Made by a program: the position numbers and the translations under genes. From contig JAPPII010000101.1 of assembly GCA_028820845.1 (NCBI GenBank), positions 27,591 to 91,590 of the forward strand: a stretch of 64,000 nucleotides of DNA, read 5' to 3'. This document shows positions 55,112-62,655 of this stretch, piece after piece. Origin of the DNA: Candidatus Poribacteria bacterium. GTDB taxonomy: Bacteria > Poribacteria > WGA-4E > WGA-3G. Below the pieces are notes generated by a model, which was not told the origin of the DNA, ran no database searches, and saw only the letters and a program-made list of their open reading frames with translations. The stretch's first letter is position 1. Every line of letters starts with the position of its first letter.

Positions 55112-56365
55112 TCAGTCCATTTTTCGTTGATCGGTAAATCGCTTGGACTTCAGTTCATATCTCGGTAGTGTTCCAAGTGGCACCGATTGAACGACAGCTC
55201 GCAGACCTAAAGCATCTCGGATAGCTGTTGTCACAGCATTGACAGTATCGGTCGGATTTGGATTTGTGGACTCAATCTGAATTTCGAGTTCGTCAAGCGT
55301 CTCTGTACCGTAAGCACGGACAGCGAATTCTTGGACCTCTGGAAACTTGAGGATAATGTTTTCAATAGTGGCGGGATACACGTTCAAACCGCGAATGATT
55401 AGGGCATCATCGAGTCTACCGGTAACACCGCCATCAAGGACACGACTCTCTCTCCCACATTCACACGGTGCTGACTTGAGTTTAACGTAGTCTCCTGTCC
55501 TATAACGGATGACCGGCATGCCAATGCGCCCTAAATTGGTGATGACTAATTCTCCCGCGTCTGTTGGATTGCCGGTCTCTGGATCAAGCACTTCACAAAT
55601 AAATTCGTTTTCGTTGAGATGGACACCCGCCTGTGGTTCGCACATAACTCCCCACGCACCGACCTCCGTCGCGCCAGCGTGGTCATAAGCCTTCGCACCC
55701 CAAGCATTTTCAATCCTTTGTTTTGTTGCAGGTAAGCTGGCTCCGGGTTCACCCGCATGGATGGTCACTCGGACCGAAGATTCTTCACTGAGATTAACAC
55801 CTTCTTGTGCTGCGACTTCGGCAAGCCGTAGTGCGTAAGTCGGTGTGGAGATTAGCACAGTTACTTCATTGCTCAGAATAGCGCGAATGCGTTGCTCAGA
55901 GGTAAAGCCGCCGTTCGCGATTATGAGCGCACCGAGTTGTTGTGCACCGTGGTATGCACTCCAAAAGCCGATAAAAGGACCAAACGAAAAAGCGGGCATG
56001 AGCCGATCTGCGAATGTCACGCCTGCTGCGTCGTAAATTTCTCGCCAACATTTACCCCACCAGTCCCACGATTCTGCTGTATCTAACCATCGTAAAGGTG
56101 AACCGGTTGTTCCTGATGTGCGGTGCAGACAGGTGTACTGTTCCAGTGGAAAGGTGAGATTTGTACCGTAAGGGGGATATGATACTTGGTCTGCACTGAG
56201 TTCTTCCTTTGTAGTGAAAGGCAGGTGCTGATAATCGCTCAGGGTCTGCACATCGTTTGGACGTGTAATCCCGACTTCGGTAAGTTTTCGTCGATAAAAA
56301 GCGTTTGTCTCTAACACTGGAGCGAGCATCTCGCGAAAGCGTTGTAATTGTGTGCTTGTATCCAT
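55112..56365 (-). CDS. Phenylacetate-CoA ligase-like AMP-binding enzyme
   Basis: A 417-residue adenylate-forming enzyme of the PaaK type. The ATP motif is RTSGTTGSPL, with DHAGATEVGAWG, YRTGDYVKL and RGLNVYPATIENIILKFPEV as later landmarks. PaaK joins an aromatic or other acid to coenzyme A through an acyl-AMP. The length is typical. It starts three bases after the stop of the HemW-like gene, so the two are coupled. Which acid it uses is unknown; pairing with a radical SAM enzyme suggests a dedicated pathway rather than plain phenylacetate use. Confidence 0.85.
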   Translation of the reverse strand: MDTSTQLQRFREMLAPVLETNAFYRRKLTEVGITRPNDVQTLSDYQHLPFTTKEELSADQVSYPPYGTNLTFPLEQYTCLHRTSGTTGSPLRWLDTAESWDWWGKCWREIYDAAGVTFADRLMPAFSFGPFIGFWSAYHGAQQLGALIIANGGFTSEQRIRAILSNEVTVLISTPTYALRLAEVAAQEGVNLSEESSVRVTIHAGEPGASLPATKQRIENAWGAKAYDHAGATEVGAWGVMCEPQAGVHLNENEFICEVLDPETGNPTDAGELVITNLGRIGMPVIRYRTGDYVKLKSAPCECGRESRVLDGGVTGRLDDALIIRGLNVYPATIENIILKFPEVQEFAVRAYGTETLDELEIQIESTNPNPTDTVNAVTTAIRDALGLRAVVQSVPLGTLPRYELKSKRFTDQRKMD

Positions 56366-56368
56366 GTC

Positions 56369-57709
56369 TTAGGTGTATCGTGTGTTCTGGTATTCCGGGG
56401 CATAGAATGCTGGAAGGAGGCTATCGACTTGGAGCAGCCCGCGTTGGGTCAATTGAATCTCGTCTAACTCGGCGTTGACGTGCAGCATGCCGTCGTTCTG
56501 CAGTTTATCATAGGGTTCAGCGTAAAGCGTGAGGATATCAGCATTGAACTTTGTCTTGAAGTAAGACGGTCTGATGCTTCCGAGTTTGAGTTGTAGGATC
56601 ATCTCTCGCGTCAACCGTTCCGCTTCCGTTGGCCGCAGCGCGCGATAGACAGGAAATCTGTCTTCTTCAAGGTGGCGGAGGTAATCTCCCCATGAGGGGG
56701 CGTTTTGAAAATGAACGCCGCTGAGGTGCGAAAAAGAGGCGACCCCTGTGCCTATCATATCACTTCCTTGCCACACTGCATCGCGATAGACAAACTGGCA
56801 CGGTTTATTCTTCTTAACCACTGTATACGCACTGGATTGCGCATAACCGGCTCGCGCAAATTGTTCAAAGGCGTATTGATGCCATTCGCGCTTGAGTTTC
56901 CAATCTGCTACGGGAAGTGTATCACCACCGAGGATATCTTTAGAATAGACCGTGTTGAACGGCAGCTCCAACTGATAAACAGTGACACTATCTGGTTCAA
57001 GCTCAATTGTCTTGCTGACGGTTTCTCGCCAGCTTTCCCACGTTTCACCTATCATACCTGAGATGAGATCGATGTTGACTTGGTCGAATGCTAATGTTTT
57101 TATCCACGGCACAATGCGATAAACCTCTTTGGAGAGATGTGCTCTACCGTTTTCGGCAAGAATCTCATCGTTCAGATTTTCAACACCGAGACTCAATCGG
57201 GTTACACCAATCTCTTTGATTGCATCTACTTTCTTCTCTGTCAAGGTGCCGGGTTCGCATTCAAACGCCACTTCTTCAGCAGCATCCCACGGCATTGCCC
57301 GTTTTACGCTGTCAACGAGAGCAGTGAGGTGTTTGACGCTAATATAGGAAGGCGTACCCCCACCGAAATAGACGAATCTCAGGGGTCTACCGGCGATCGC
57401 GGGTTGCTTGCTGTAAAGTTCGATCTCTTTCGCAAGTGCGTTCAAGTACGTGTCAATTTCCGAACTGTTTTTATCCGTATAGACTCGAAAATAGCAGAAT
57501 TTGCACCGTTTACGACAGAAGGGAATATGGAGGTAAAGCCCAAGCGTTGCGTCGGGTCGGGGCTGTTCACCGAGCATTCGCGCCACTTCTGGCACATCTG
57601 ACTCGCTCCAAGTGGAATACGGTGGGTAGTTTGAAACGAAAACACTCCCGACGGTCGTCTGTTTTGAATCTATTCCTGCTGTTGCGGGTTCCGGTTTTGT
57701 TTCAGGCAT
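56369..57709 (-). CDS. Radical SAM protein, HemW/coproporphyrinogen-oxidase-like
   Basis: A 446-residue radical SAM enzyme. LYLHIPFCRKRCKFCYFRVY holds the CxxxCxxC cluster site preceded by HIPFC, as in HemN/HemW. RFVYFGGGTPSYI and LSLGVENLNDEILAENGRAH follow, and MIGETWESWRETV matches the GLPGQT-like region. The C-terminal HemN_C-like part includes RALRPTEAERLTREMILQL. The first 30 residues are an unfamiliar extension. HemW carries haem; HemN makes protoporphyrinogen. The link to a CoA ligase next door argues for a different job, perhaps methyl transfer or radical coupling in a small pathway. Confidence 0.83.
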   Translation of the reverse strand: MPETKPEPATAGIDSKQTTVGSVFVSNYPPYSTWSESDVPEVARMLGEQPRPDATLGLYLHIPFCRKRCKFCYFRVYTDKNSSEIDTYLNALAKEIELYSKQPAIAGRPLRFVYFGGGTPSYISVKHLTALVDSVKRAMPWDAAEEVAFECEPGTLTEKKVDAIKEIGVTRLSLGVENLNDEILAENGRAHLSKEVYRIVPWIKTLAFDQVNIDLISGMIGETWESWRETVSKTIELEPDSVTVYQLELPFNTVYSKDILGGDTLPVADWKLKREWHQYAFEQFARAGYAQSSAYTVVKKNKPCQFVYRDAVWQGSDMIGTGVASFSHLSGVHFQNAPSWGDYLRHLEEDRFPVYRALRPTEAERLTREMILQLKLGSIRPSYFKTKFNADILTLYAEPYDKLQNDGMLHVNAELDEIQLTQRGLLQVDSLLPAFYAPEYQNTRYT

Positions 57710-57807
57710 AATGTTTGCTCCTTTGCCTTAAATATACTTTGACATCTTCCCAATTCTATGTATCGGCTGAAAAATTTTCTCTTAATGAATCTATCCTTGA
57801 AAGTTCA

Positions 57808-58962
57808 TTATTCAAAACAGTAGAGGATTCCATCTTCGCTCCCAATGTAAATCTTGCCATCGGCTACACTCGGTGAAGCGACAATTGATGAACCCGTTGC
57901 GAATTCCCACACCGATTCTCCTGTGGACACATCTAAAGCGATGAACGTCCCGCGGGTCGTCCCAAGAAAGACACGTTTGCCGACAACAACAGCCGATGAC
58001 TCAATACGGGATTTGGTTGTATAGGTCCATAACGATTCTCCTGTCTCAGACGAAAGCGCGTGCACTATTTTATCCCGTCCTCCGATGATTACCATATCTT
58101 CAGTCAGGGCAGCTGAAGCGAAAAACGGAAATCTCCGTTTCGGGTGGCGATACCGCCAGGCAATCTCTCCAATATCTAAGTTGACTGCTAATATTTCAGC
58201 ACCGTACGTGCCGCAATAGATACGATTTTGCGAAATCGCAGGGCTGGCACCGACATACGCGCCGAGGTCAACTTGCTGTACCTGTGTGCCATCATTGATG
58301 TTAAGAACGCGAAGGTAACTATCGCATCCAGTAACAATGGCGAAACGCTGCGCGTTATCAGATTCACTTGCGGACTGGGTCCAAATCCCAGGTGTGCCGT
58401 GGACATACCCCTCGGTCTCAAATTTCCAGATGAGTTCCCCGTTTTCTCGGTTGAGGCAGTAGAGAAATCCATCATACGAACCGAATAACACACGGTCTCC
58501 GGTAAAATTGGCTGATGATATGATTTCACCTTCCGTCCTAAACTGCCATTTCGTTTCTTGGGTGCTAATATCTATTGCATGGAAGATACCTTCGCTGTCC
58601 CCGAGGTAGATTACACCGTTATGGATAGATGGAGATGCTTTAATAGCACCGGTTGCTTGGTACATCCATCTTTTTTCACCCGTTTGTGCATCAATCGCGT
58701 AGAGAAAGCCGTTTAACGCACCAACGTACACGGTGCCATCAACGACTGTAGCGGTTGACTCAATCATATCTCCTGCCTGAAAAGTCCAAAGCAGTTGCGG
58801 GTTTTCGGAAAGTTCAGCGTTGGTAACACCCGTAAGCTGCGGATTCCCGCGAAAAGTTGCCCAATCAGCAAAAGTTGCTTGTCCAATAAAGAGCAGTAGA
58901 AATAGGACGTTTTTTACGGTAAATGTCCATACAAAACGGTTTATATTAATAGGCTGCTTCAT
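57808..58962 (-). CDS. Exported PQQ-like beta-propeller protein
   Basis: A 384-residue secreted protein built of repeats such as GTVYVGALNGFLYAIDAQTG and GEKRWMYQATG, each a blade of an eight-bladed PQQ/BamB-type propeller. The N-terminal helix VLFLLLFIGQATFA is a signal peptide. There is no extra domain and no dehydrogenase active-site pattern that I can identify, so a structural or BamB-like binding role is likely. It overlaps the end of the alcohol dehydrogenase gene by 17 bases, so the two are one transcript. Confidence 0.82.
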   Translation of the reverse strand: MKQPININRFVWTFTVKNVLFLLLFIGQATFADWATFRGNPQLTGVTNAELSENPQLLWTFQAGDMIESTATVVDGTVYVGALNGFLYAIDAQTGEKRWMYQATGAIKASPSIHNGVIYLGDSEGIFHAIDISTQETKWQFRTEGEIISSANFTGDRVLFGSYDGFLYCLNRENGELIWKFETEGYVHGTPGIWTQSASESDNAQRFAIVTGCDSYLRVLNINDGTQVQQVDLGAYVGASPAISQNRIYCGTYGAEILAVNLDIGEIAWRYRHPKRRFPFFASAALTEDMVIIGGRDKIVHALSSETGESLWTYTTKSRIESSAVVVGKRVFLGTTRGTFIALDVSTGESVWEFATGSSIVASPSVADGKIYIGSEDGILYCFE

Positions 58963-60067
58963 AGAGTTTTGTAAAATCTTGTTCGTTCAGCGGACGTGGA
59001 TTAAATTGTGCTGTCCATTGTATTGAGGCTTCTTTTGATAATGTGGGGATGTCCACTGTTCCTATAGTGTATTCGACACTGCATTCCCTTAGTGTGTTCG
59101 GCAAATTACCAATTTCTTTTAGTTCAACAATCCTATCCGCTAAATCTCCATCAGAATGTAGTTGACGGTAAGATTCTTCAGCAAAGGGACTGTTGAATCG
59201 AATAACGTATGGTAGCATCAGCGCAACAGCAACGCCGTGGGTGATACCGTATCTTGCAGTCAACGGATTGGCACAGGCATGCGCAGCACCTAACATTGAA
59301 TTTTCGATTGCAAGCCCGGCGAGGTAAGCACCGAATAACATATTGCTTCGCGCTGTAGTGTCCTTTGATTTGAGGGCTGCTTCAAAGTTCACATCTAACA
59401 ACTGCCACGCGTGTTGTGCGAACATCTGGGACATCGGATTCCGTCTGGTTGAGACGAAACTTTCGAGCGCATGCGCAATTGCGTCTATACCCGTTATTGC
59501 TGCGACCGATCTCGGCAGCGTTTCAGTGAGTGTAGCGTCCAGAATGACGGTCCCGAATTTTGCCTTTCTGTCGCCACACGCCATCTTGATATGTGTCTCT
59601 TGCTGCGCGATGAGCGCAAAAGATTGGGCTTCACTGCCGGTACCGATGGTCGTCGGGATACCAATGGACGGAAGCATCGGGTGTATCGCCCTATTGGTGC
59701 CCCAGTAGTCCTCCATTTTACCGCCGTTGGTTAGTAGAAAGTTTGCGCCTTTGGCACAATCCATTGAGCTACCGCCGCCGAGTCCAATAATCAAGTCTAT
59801 CGGTGCATCGGCTTTCGCGGCCACAACGGCATTTTCGACATCTTCCGTCGTCGGATTAGGCGAAACATCGGCGAAAACGTAAGCAGCGATCCGTTCGCTT
59901 TGCAACGCCGATATTGCTCTCGCGAGGATACCTGCCTTTTCGATACCACGATCAGTTGCTATGAAAACACGGCTACCTCCGAGGTCTCGAGTTAACTCGC
60001 CTAATTTCTCAATACTATTTTCGCCAAATATAACCCGTTGCGTGAGTTCAGAATCAAAATCTTGCAT
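58946..60067 (-). CDS. Iron-containing alcohol dehydrogenase
   Basis: A 373-residue group III alcohol dehydrogenase. The NAD site is GLGGGSSMDCAKGANFLL. The iron ligands are expected in TGIDAIAHALESF and AHACANPLTARYGITHGVAVAL, which supply the Asp and His ligands. These enzymes oxidise or reduce alcohols and aldehydes, from ethanol to propanediol or lactaldehyde. It is first in a two-gene run with the beta-propeller gene. The substrate is not evident. Confidence 0.9.
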   Translation of the reverse strand: MQDFDSELTQRVIFGENSIEKLGELTRDLGGSRVFIATDRGIEKAGILARAISALQSERIAAYVFADVSPNPTTEDVENAVVAAKADAPIDLIIGLGGGSSMDCAKGANFLLTNGGKMEDYWGTNRAIHPMLPSIGIPTTIGTGSEAQSFALIAQQETHIKMACGDRKAKFGTVILDATLTETLPRSVAAITGIDAIAHALESFVSTRRNPMSQMFAQHAWQLLDVNFEAALKSKDTTARSNMLFGAYLAGLAIENSMLGAAHACANPLTARYGITHGVAVALMLPYVIRFNSPFAEESYRQLHSDGDLADRIVELKEIGNLPNTLRECSVEYTIGTVDIPTLSKEASIQWTAQFNPRPLNEQDFTKLYEAAY

Positions 60068-60332
60068 GTTTGTGCGTTAGGGTTTAATCGATTTTGTGGA
60101 TTCCCATCCGACTTTATTTCACACTATTTTTAAACATGATACCAGACATAAAGCGACAAAGTCAAGGTAGAAACGATCTGCTACCTAACCTAAAATTTGA
60201 AATGTCAGTGCAATTGTAGTAAAATAGGTTGTGATGTGTGTTAGTCTAAGATAGTTGTTTGCTACAAAACTTTACGCTTTAGCATATTATCAGCAGATAT
60301 TGATGGTTAAATTACCGATTTGAGGTAAACCT

Positions 60333-60638
60333 GTGATTTTAACAAAAGAAAAAATCATAGACATCCTTTCCGAAAAATCCGAATACCTTGCCGAGGCGTA
60401 TGGCGTTAAGAGGATTGGCTTATTCGGATCCTACGCTAAAGGGATATATACTGAAGATAGTGATATTGACATCATCGTCGAATTTGAAATACCGTTAGGT
60501 TTCAAATTCATGGAGTTCGCTGACTACCTTGAGGACATTCTTGGGAAATCGGTGGATGTGCTTACTATAGGCGGGCTTCAAGGGATTCGGATTCCACATA
60601 TTGCTCAAGCAATTAGGGAAAGTATTGTTTATGTCTAA
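60333..60638 (+). CDS. MNT-type nucleotidyltransferase (antitoxin of a HEPN pair)
   Basis: A 101-residue minimal nucleotidyltransferase. IGLFGSYAKGIYTEDSDIDI contains the GS motif (32-33) and the DxD metal pair (Asp44, Asp46). Such MntA proteins neutralise the partner HEPN toxin by adding AMP to it. The start is GTG at 60333 with GAGGT upstream. It overlaps the HEPN gene by eight bases, the usual coupled arrangement. Confidence 0.85.
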   Translation: MILTKEKIIDILSEKSEYLAEAYGVKRIGLFGSYAKGIYTEDSDIDIIVEFEIPLGFKFMEFADYLEDILGKSVDVLTIGGLQGIRIPHIAQAIRESIVYV

Positions 60639-61020
60639 TAGGACAGATAAAGATTTTCTATATGATATTCAGGAAGCGATGCGCCGTATAAAGACTTATA
60701 CGCATGAGATCACGTACGAAGAATTTCTTTCGGATACACGGACACAGGATGCTGTTATCCGTAATATAGAAATTATTGGCGAGGCAACTAAAAAACTATC
60801 TGTTGGACTCCGGAACCGATATCCAAGTGTTCCTTGGAAAGAAATTGCCCGCACACGGGATAGGCTCATTCACCACTACTTTGGTGTGGATTCCGACAAC
60901 TTCCAATTCAATAACAACCTCCCGCTCATCTCTAATTTTTCCAATAAATTTACGCCTGTTTCTATGAATTTCTCTATTCCCACGCCTCGCGTAAAAGTCG
61001 CAGCCAGTTACCATGCATGA
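60631..61020 (+). CDS. HEPN-domain (DUF86) toxin with a foreign C-terminal tail
   Basis: A 129-residue protein. The RNase motif RxxxxH is complete as RDRLIH (Arg76 to His81) in RTRDRLIHHYFGVD. The preceding QDAVIRNIEIIGEATKKL is the DUF86 pattern. The start is the ATG at 60631. After about residue 100 the sequence no longer fits the family, and the last codons (PTPRVKVAASYHA) are read from the back of a duplicated dipeptidase end. The usual final helix is thus partly replaced. It may still be active, as the motif is upstream of the junction. Confidence 0.78.
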   Translation: MSNRTDKDFLYDIQEAMRRIKTYTHEITYEEFLSDTRTQDAVIRNIEIIGEATKKLSVGLRNRYPSVPWKEIARTRDRLIHHYFGVDSDNFQFNNNLPLISNFSNKFTPVSMNFSIPTPRVKVAASYHA

Positions 61021-61082
61021 TCGAAGCGATGTCAGTGTCGCTATAGCCACGATCCACCAATAAACGCGGTATCTTCTGTAAA
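60974..61082 (-). pseudogene. Fragment of an M19 dipeptidase gene end
   Basis: The minus strand reads LQKIPRLLVDRGYSDTDIAS then IMHGNWLRLLREAWE and a stop. This matches the last 36 codons of the full dipeptidase gene at 61535 with several substitutions. It overlaps the 3' end of the HEPN gene. It is a leftover of a duplication; nothing before this segment remains. Confidence 0.8.
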
Positions 61083-61105
61083 GGGCCTGAGTAAGTCCTG
61101 AGCCT

Positions 61106-61519
61106 TTAATCCTCACTCCCGCCGACTTCAACGTGTGCTGTCCACCCCCTAAAATTTCCATCTATCTCGGCAAACTTGATTTCCTGTGTTGTGCCTGGCG
61201 AAAGGTCTGCTAAACGCGTTGGACCGAGTTTTACGCCATTGGATAAGCGGACTGTAACGTTGACACGTTTCAATGTTCGGTTAGTCGTGTTTTCCACATA
61301 TCCTTTGATAGAACGGCTTTGAGGATCGTAGGTCAAGTTCATGCTTGCACCGCCTTGGACGTGTCGGACAGGATCCGAACGTTTATTCAGACCGAATTGG
61401 CCGCTGAAGCCTTTCCATCCAATGTCAATATCGGGACGATTCATACTTGTGCAGCTGCTCATCAGAGAAACAGATAATCCAATAACAATGAGGGCAAGAA
61501 CCCTAAGTATTTGGTTCAT
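61106..61519 (-). CDS. Lipoprotein with FxLYD-like domain
   Basis: A 137-residue lipoprotein. The signal ends LMSSC with Cys23. The mature part reads SMNLTYDPQSRSIKGYVENT then RTLKRVNVTVRLSNG and LSPGTTQEIKF, the pattern of FxLYD/DUF3426-like beta domains that follow the form 'sequence-specific residual after change'. The function of such domains is unknown; they sit on the periplasmic face of a membrane. It lies 15 bases from the end of the dipeptidase gene and points the same way, so it is likely the second gene of that transcript. Confidence 0.7.
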   Translation of the reverse strand: MNQILRVLALIVIGLSVSLMSSCTSMNRPDIDIGWKGFSGQFGLNKRSDPVRHVQGGASMNLTYDPQSRSIKGYVENTTNRTLKRVNVTVRLSNGVKLGPTRLADLSPGTTQEIKFAEIDGNFRGWTAHVEVGGSED

Positions 61520-61534
61520 GAAAGGTCTCCTTAT

Positions 61535-62614
61535 CTAAGCCCACGCCTCGCGTAAAAGTCGCAGCCAGTTACCGTGCATGATAGCCGCAATATCGTCATC
61601 GCTATAACCACGTGCAGACAGCAACGCCGGTATCTTTTGTAGGTCAGCGATAGTATCCAAATCGCTCGGAGACTGTTCACGCCCGTAGCCACCGTCTAAG
61701 TCTGTACCGATAGCAGCGTGCCGGTTGTTACCAGCGAGTTGACAGACATAATCGATATGGTCAACGACGCTGTTCAAGGTAACTTTGACATTTGAAGTTT
61801 CACCCGTAACCCAACCCGGTTGGAGCATCCACGCATCAAATGCAGCACCGATAACGCCATCTCGTTCAAAAATCGCACGTAATTGTTCATCGCTGAATTG
61901 CCGTTGATGTGGAACCAGTTCGCGGCAGTTGTTATGACTGGCGAGGACCAATCCATTGTAGTGTTCCAACGCTTGCCAGAACGCCTGATCGGAGCAGTGG
62001 GTAAGATCGAGCACAACGCCTAAACGTTCCATTTCAGCGAGCAACGGGCGGCCGAGTTCGGTGAGTCCAATTTCTGTGCCTGTGCCACCAGCGTAACGTC
62101 CCGGGCCGTAGTGTGTCAATCCGAGCAGTCGTAACCCAGCATCAGCCCATTCCTCTAATTGCGTCGGGGTCAAGATCGGGTCAGCACCTTCCATGCTAAT
62201 CACAAACCCCAGCGCGGGTGTGTTATCGTAATCGTTTGCGTCGCCTATCGCTGTACTTTCCCATCTCTGCCAAGCCTCGATGTGTCTATCCAAGTTTTCC
62301 GTGTTCGTGATGATACGGACGTATCCGATTGCTTCTAAGGCACGGTAATAAGCGAGTTGTCCTTGTGCGATACCGTAGGATTGGGCAGGCGTAGCATAAT
62401 CAGAATGAGGGGAAGGTCTACCAGTAGAACGGGCAAAGAGCGTGACAAAACTCAAGGCAATTCGTCCTTGACGCATCTCTGGGAGCGCGACAGTGCCTTG
62501 GTTCCCGGACACACGCGCTTCTTGAGTGCGAATTGTATACGCCGAACTTAGCAAGTCCCGGTTGCCTTGTAACGCATTCATTGACAAATCAAGATGAGCA
62601 TCAATAATAAGCAT
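61535..62614 (-). CDS. Membrane dipeptidase-type metallopeptidase (M19)
   Basis: A 359-residue TIM-barrel metallopeptidase. The first metal site is DAHLDLSMNALQGNRDL (HxD), with SMEGADPI (bridging Glu) and LTHYGPGRY next. ASHNNCREL and GIGTDLDGGYG hold later ligands (the last as AAIGTDLDGGYG). M19 enzymes cut dipeptides, often with D-amino acids or dehydropeptides. No signal peptide is visible, so it is probably cytoplasmic. A 36-codon copy of its end lies at 60974, showing local duplication. Confidence 0.88.
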   Translation of the reverse strand: MLIIDAHLDLSMNALQGNRDLLSSAYTIRTQEARVSGNQGTVALPEMRQGRIALSFVTLFARSTGRPSPHSDYATPAQSYGIAQGQLAYYRALEAIGYVRIITNTENLDRHIEAWQRWESTAIGDANDYDNTPALGFVISMEGADPILTPTQLEEWADAGLRLLGLTHYGPGRYAGGTGTEIGLTELGRPLLAEMERLGVVLDLTHCSDQAFWQALEHYNGLVLASHNNCRELVPHQRQFSDEQLRAIFERDGVIGAAFDAWMLQPGWVTGETSNVKVTLNSVVDHIDYVCQLAGNNRHAAIGTDLDGGYGREQSPSDLDTIADLQKIPALLSARGYSDDDIAAIMHGNWLRLLREAWA

Positions 62615-62655
62615 AAAATATTCCTCTCTGATGTGTTGGAATTGGAAGAATCACG

